A DNA stretch of 17,481 nt from NCBI GenBank assembly GCA_036514535.1, contig DATBWZ010000127.1:1-17481 (forward strand). The letters are read 5' to 3'. Position 1 is the first letter of the stretch. Each line of letters begins with the position of its first letter. Shown one piece after another: positions 15,140 through 17,481 of the stretch. The DNA is from DATBWZ01 sp036514535. GTDB lineage: Bacteria > JAMCPX01 > DATBWZ01. The notes beneath the pieces were generated by a model, which did no database searches, had not been told where the DNA came from, and worked only from the letters and a program-made list of their open reading frames with translations. The translations under genes were made by a program, and so were the position numbers.

Positions 15140-15146
15140 CCCTCCT
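15140..15146 (-). promoter_or_regulatory. Strong ribosome binding site of the lysine-rich peptide gene
   Basis: AGGAGGG on the - strand ends six bases before the ATG at 15133. It is one of the best Shine-Dalgarno matches in the window and is the main sign that so short a frame is translated. Confidence 0.75.
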
Positions 15147-15158
15147 GAATGTGTTTTT

Positions 15159-15187
15159 ATTATAAAAAGTTTTTAATTTAATGTCAA
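15159..15187 (-). promoter_or_regulatory. Perfect consensus sigma-70 promoter of the lysine-rich peptide gene
   Basis: On the - strand TTGACA (15187-15182) and TATAAT (15164-15159) are exactly 17 bases apart, matching both consensus hexamers in full with ideal spacing. The surrounding bases are very AT-rich, including A/T tracts upstream of the -35. Transcription should start near 15152, giving a leader of about 18 bases. It is the strongest promoter in the window by this measure. Confidence 0.85.
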
Positions 15188-15230
15188 CTTAATTAAATTT
15201 CGTTGACTTTTTATAAATATCTGATAACTT
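15183..15230 (+). promoter_or_regulatory. Divergent control region with inverted GTCAAC/GTTGAC and weak + strand promoter
   Basis: GTCAAC (15183-15188) and GTTGAC (15202-15207) are inverted copies 13 bases apart. Each overlaps a -35 element: TTGACA of the - strand promoter, and TTGACT (15203-15208) on the + strand. A possible + strand -10, TAACTT, lies at 15225-15230 after 16 bases, a poor match. This would drive the lipoprotein gene at 15249. The symmetry may simply reflect two back-to-back -35 boxes. Confidence 0.35.
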
Positions 15231-15248
15231 AAAAACATTGACAGGTAA

Positions 15249-15944
15249 ATGGGAAACTCTCGAGCCACGCCAATCTTTTTTATTTTAATTCTCCTTCCGT
15301 TAATTTTTTCGTGTTGCATAAACATTGAACAAAAGATTAAACTCCGAAGCAACGGAAGCGGAAGCGCAGTAATTGCATATTCCATGCCTGGAAAGATTTA
15401 CAAAAATTCCCCGACCCTTAATAAAATCAGGAATTATATCCCTGTTGAAGAACGGGATCTTGAAAATATCTATTCAAAAAAGCCGGGCGTTAAAATAAAA
15501 GGAACATCCGTTAATAGGACAGAAAAAACCAGGGAACTAAAGATAAAACTTGAATTTGACAACATAGAAAATCTTTCCGATGACAAAATCAAATACAGGC
15601 TGGAGCAAGGAAGCGATTCAAACACTTTACATATTACTGTTCTTAACAGCAAGATTCAGCCAAATGATTCCAGGAAGGGCGCATCAGCAGAAAATCCACT
15701 GGATGAATCCGGCGTAACACAGCTTCTCGGACAGGCATTCTCGCGTTTTCATATTAAGATAATCATCTTTTTTCCAAGCAGGGTTAGATCTTCAAGCTCA
15801 GGTAAATTTTCTGATAATAAAGTAGAATGGGATTTGCCACTCACAGAATTTTACAAAGAAAAAATGGATGAAATTACTCTGACAGTCAATTATGATAAAA
15901 CAATTTCACTATGGCAGAAAATGAAAGAAAAGATCGGTTTATAG
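15249..15944 (+). CDS. Lipoprotein with a beta-rich, possibly LppM-like domain
   Basis: This is a 231-residue protein with an N-terminal hydrophobic segment (about 9-20) ending in Ile-Phe-Ser-Cys22-Cys23. It can act as a lipoprotein signal, although Phe at -2 is not typical for the lipobox. After cleavage the first strand-like stretch (Ile-Glu-Gln-Lys-Ile-Lys-Leu-x-Ser-Asn-Gly-Ser-Gly-Ser-Ala) recalls LppM-type lipoproteins, whose mature part begins with beta strands around a Gly-Ser-Gly turn; that link is weak. The remainder alternates basic strand-like segments and polar loops, with no second clear membrane helix. The ATG has only AGG three bases upstream. The stop lies inside the Shine-Dalgarno sequence of the Roadblock gene, so the two are an operon. 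Confidence 0.75.
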   Translation: MGNSRATPIFFILILLPLIFSCCINIEQKIKLRSNGSGSAVIAYSMPGKIYKNSPTLNKIRNYIPVEERDLENIYSKKPGVKIKGTSVNRTEKTRELKIKLEFDNIENLSDDKIKYRLEQGSDSNTLHITVLNSKIQPNDSRKGASAENPLDESGVTQLLGQAFSRFHIKIIIFFPSRVRSSSSGKFSDNKVEWDLPLTEFYKEKMDEITLTVNYDKTISLWQKMKEKIGL

Positions 15945-15950
15945 GGAGGG
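15943..15950 (+). promoter_or_regulatory. Ribosome binding site that sets the Roadblock gene start
   Basis: AGGGAGGG ends five bases before the ATG at 15956. An upstream in-frame ATG at 15911 lies inside the lipoprotein gene and lacks such a site, so the later start is preferred. Confidence 0.7.
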
Positions 15951-15955
15951 AAAAT

Positions 15956-16330
15956 ATGCCGCTAAATTTCGAAACTCTTGACGGAAAAATTAAAAAACTC
16001 AAATCAACCACCAAATTTATTGAAGGCGTATCAATAGCATCGCCTGATGGCCTCATTCTAATCTCAACATATCCTGATAATACAACGAAAGACAGAGTAG
16101 GAGCAATGAGTTCGGAATTATTGATATCAAACTCAAAAACATCCGGAGAACTTGACTGTGGAAATCTGATGTCGTCTCTGATACTCGGAACCAAAGGGGG
16201 AATAATACTTCATTCAATCAACGAAGAAATGGTACTTGTCACCAAAATTCTTCCAGGGGCAAAAGTAGGCGTAATATTTACCGAGACAATTAACACGGCA
16301 AAAGATATAAGGAAAATGGAAAAAGGATAA
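15956..16330 (+). CDS. Roadblock/LC7 domain protein
   Basis: This 124-residue protein starts at the ATG with the strong Shine-Dalgarno sequence. It follows the Roadblock/LC7 pattern: Val-x-Ile-Ala-Ser-Pro-Asp-Gly-Leu-x-Leu (25-35); a helix with Met-Ser-Ser-Glu-Leu (51-55); Gly-Asn-Leu-Met-Ser-Ser-Leu-Ile-Leu-Gly-Thr-Lys-Gly-Gly-Ile-Ile-Leu (69-85); and a final strand pair with Leu-Val-Thr-Lys and Val-Gly-Val-Ile-Phe-Thr. In bacteria such proteins, for example MglB, regulate small Ras-like GTPases such as MglA and set cell polarity or motility; others act as scaffolds. No GTPase gene is in the window, so the partner is unknown. It follows the lipoprotein gene in an operon and meets the coiled-coil gene stop to stop with no bases between. 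Confidence 0.85.
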   Translation: MPLNFETLDGKIKKLKSTTKFIEGVSIASPDGLILISTYPDNTTKDRVGAMSSELLISNSKTSGELDCGNLMSSLILGTKGGIILHSINEEMVLVTKILPGAKVGVIFTETINTAKDIRKMEKG

Positions 16331-17481
16331 TTATTGAATTGTTTTTTGTTTTTCTTTTATAAATTTTATAAGTTCCGCTGATTTATCCTTCTGAAAAATT
16401 CTCCTGGATATTATAATTAAAAAATCTATAAATTCATTTAGTTCGTTTTTGAGTTTCTGATTAATAAAAAGGTCTTCCATTCCCGGTATACTTTGTATCT
16501 TTTCTCTTTCACTGACTTCTATCAGATTTTTTATAACCTGATCCGTGGAGATGGATCCATCTTCTGAAATTTGAGTGCCTTTAAATATAGAGTTTTGCTT
16601 CTCGTTCTGTTCAGCAAGAAATTCTCCCCAGATTGTTTCCCGTGTCAGGGTTGAATCGCTGCTTGTTATATCATTAAACACCTGTCTGTTAATTCCATTG
16701 TATTGGTTAATGATATTTTCCCATTTTTTTGTTTTCTGCTCATTCGTTTCATTTTTGGTTTTCTCTCCCACCTGCGAAAAGTCATCCATCTCAAAAAATT
16801 TATCGCCCATAGCAGGATTTTCCTCTTTGGTGACAAATATTTCATCCTCCTTCAATATATTATTTACCATTTTTTCAAGGCCGTTATTGGCTGCCGCTGG
16901 TTTTGTTTCCGGGTTTGCCGCTGATTCTACCATTTGTGCTTCCTCAAGCAGGACGGGTTCTTCATCTTTTTCCTCACCAATCTGTTGTTCAGCAGCAGAT
17001 AAAGTCGCCTTATATTTTTCTAATTCCTTATTCAGAGCAGCCTTCTCCTCCATCTGCACATCAACAAGTTCTTTGAGACTATCCAACTCTTTTTCCTTTT
17101 CTCTTAACTTTTCCACAAGGGAAGATATTTCAACTTCAAAGGATGAAATTTTATCAGGGGATTCTTCCGAATGTGAATTTTTTACATCTCCCAGTTCATC
17201 CATTTTTTTAAGAAGTTCTTCTTTTTCTTTTACTACCCGATCAAGGGTGTTGAGCATTTGTTCATCTTTTCTTCTGAGTTCCTCAAGCTCGCTGACTCTG
17301 CCTTTCAACTCAGATTCTCTTGAACGCGCAAGATTTAATTCAGCATTAATTTCGTTAACACTGTCCTGAAGCCCTGTAAATCTGAGGATCTCTTCGTCCT
17401 TTTCCGCAATCAGGTTTTCAAGTGTTTGTACTCTTTCATTAAGACCGGGGTCTATTCCATTGGCGGCATTATCTTTATGTT
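16331..17481 (-). CDS. Coiled-coil protein, N-terminal part outside the window
   Basis: The - strand frame is open from the right edge to a TAA at 16331-16333, giving at least 382 residues. It is not limited to the internal TTG at 17308, because the frame upstream reads as the same kind of protein. The first 190 or so visible residues are heptad-type coiled coil, rich in Glu, Lys and Leu. A polar Glu-rich linker follows. The last 130 residues look globular and helical, with a Trp-rich patch (Lys-Trp-Glu-Asn-Ile-Ile, then Ile-Trp-Gly-Glu-Phe) and a final helix Phe-Ile-Asp-Phe-Leu-Ile-Ile-Ile-Ser-Arg-Arg. There is no signal peptide in the visible part. It is probably a cytoplasmic scaffold. The nearby FrzS-like and Roadblock proteins raise the idea that its missing N-terminus is a receiver-like domain, but this cannot be seen. 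It abuts the Roadblock gene tail to tail. Confidence 0.8.
   Translation of the reverse strand, partial: HKDNAANGIDPGLNERVQTLENLIAEKDEEILRFTGLQDSVNEINAELNLARSRESELKGRVSELEELRRKDEQMLNTLDRVVKEKEELLKKMDELGDVKNSHSEESPDKISSFEVEISSLVEKLREKEKELDSLKELVDVQMEEKAALNKELEKYKATLSAAEQQIGEEKDEEPVLLEEAQMVESAANPETKPAAANNGLEKMVNNILKEDEIFVTKEENPAMGDKFFEMDDFSQVGEKTKNETNEQKTKKWENIINQYNGINRQVFNDITSSDSTLTRETIWGEFLAEQNEKQNSIFKGTQISEDGSISTDQVIKNLIEVSEREKIQSIPGMEDLFINQKLKNELNEFIDFLIIISRRIFQKDKSAELIKFIKEKQKTIQ

Noticed and set aside
16575..17369. 264-residue Ser/Phe-rich + strand open frame
   Set aside because: It is antisense to the coiled-coil gene; Glu/Lys codons read backwards give Phe/Ser/Leu runs. It has no domain pattern.

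Overview
The window looks like a chromosomal fragment from an AT-rich, free-living, deep-branching bacterium. Three things suggest this. It has an alternative complex III (ActD/ActF). It has signalling proteins of a type common in myxobacteria and related phyla: a PEGA-containing Ser/Thr kinase, a FrzS-like pseudo-receiver with a coiled coil, and a Roadblock/LC7 protein. It has a cobalamin-dependent methionine synthase without a reactivation domain. No rRNA, tRNA, CRISPR array, insertion sequence or phage gene is visible, and I do not name a species.

Left part, + strand (1-8336). The tail of an alternative complex III operon (end of actD, then actF) is followed by the competence/recombination gene dprA, which abuts topA (DNA topoisomerase I with four C-terminal zinc fingers). 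A candidate promoter then precedes a receiver-Fis fusion regulator, a ZIP-family metal transporter and purC. After a 125-base gap come three small genes of unknown function, the first two translationally coupled. They encode a protein with an Ala/Gly-rich hydrophobic middle, a TPR protein, and a small helical protein faintly reminiscent of FlgM.

Middle part, - strand (8375-15133), in reading order from the right. A 13-residue lysine-rich peptide gene has a perfect consensus promoter, a strong Shine-Dalgarno sequence and its own terminator. It lies just upstream of murI (glutamate racemase), which is followed closely by metH and a FrzS-like pseudo-receiver protein. Next come an SDR dehydrogenase with its own promoter, a small Pro-rich lipoprotein with a clear terminator, and a transmembrane Ser/Thr kinase with a PEGA domain and an apparently almost leaderless promoter.

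Right part (15249-17481). Divergent from the lysine-rich gene is a + strand pair: a lipoprotein and a Roadblock/LC7 protein. The Roadblock gene meets, stop to stop, a long - strand coiled-coil protein that runs off the window.

The enzymes are ordinary housekeeping functions in respiration, DNA topology, purines, methionine and peptidoglycan precursors. The most unusual items are the minimal lysine-rich peptide gene at 15092-15133, the unassigned trio at 7147-8336, and the scattered cell-polarity-like components. Residue numbers are hand counts from the translation. Promoters and terminators are motif readings, not experimental.
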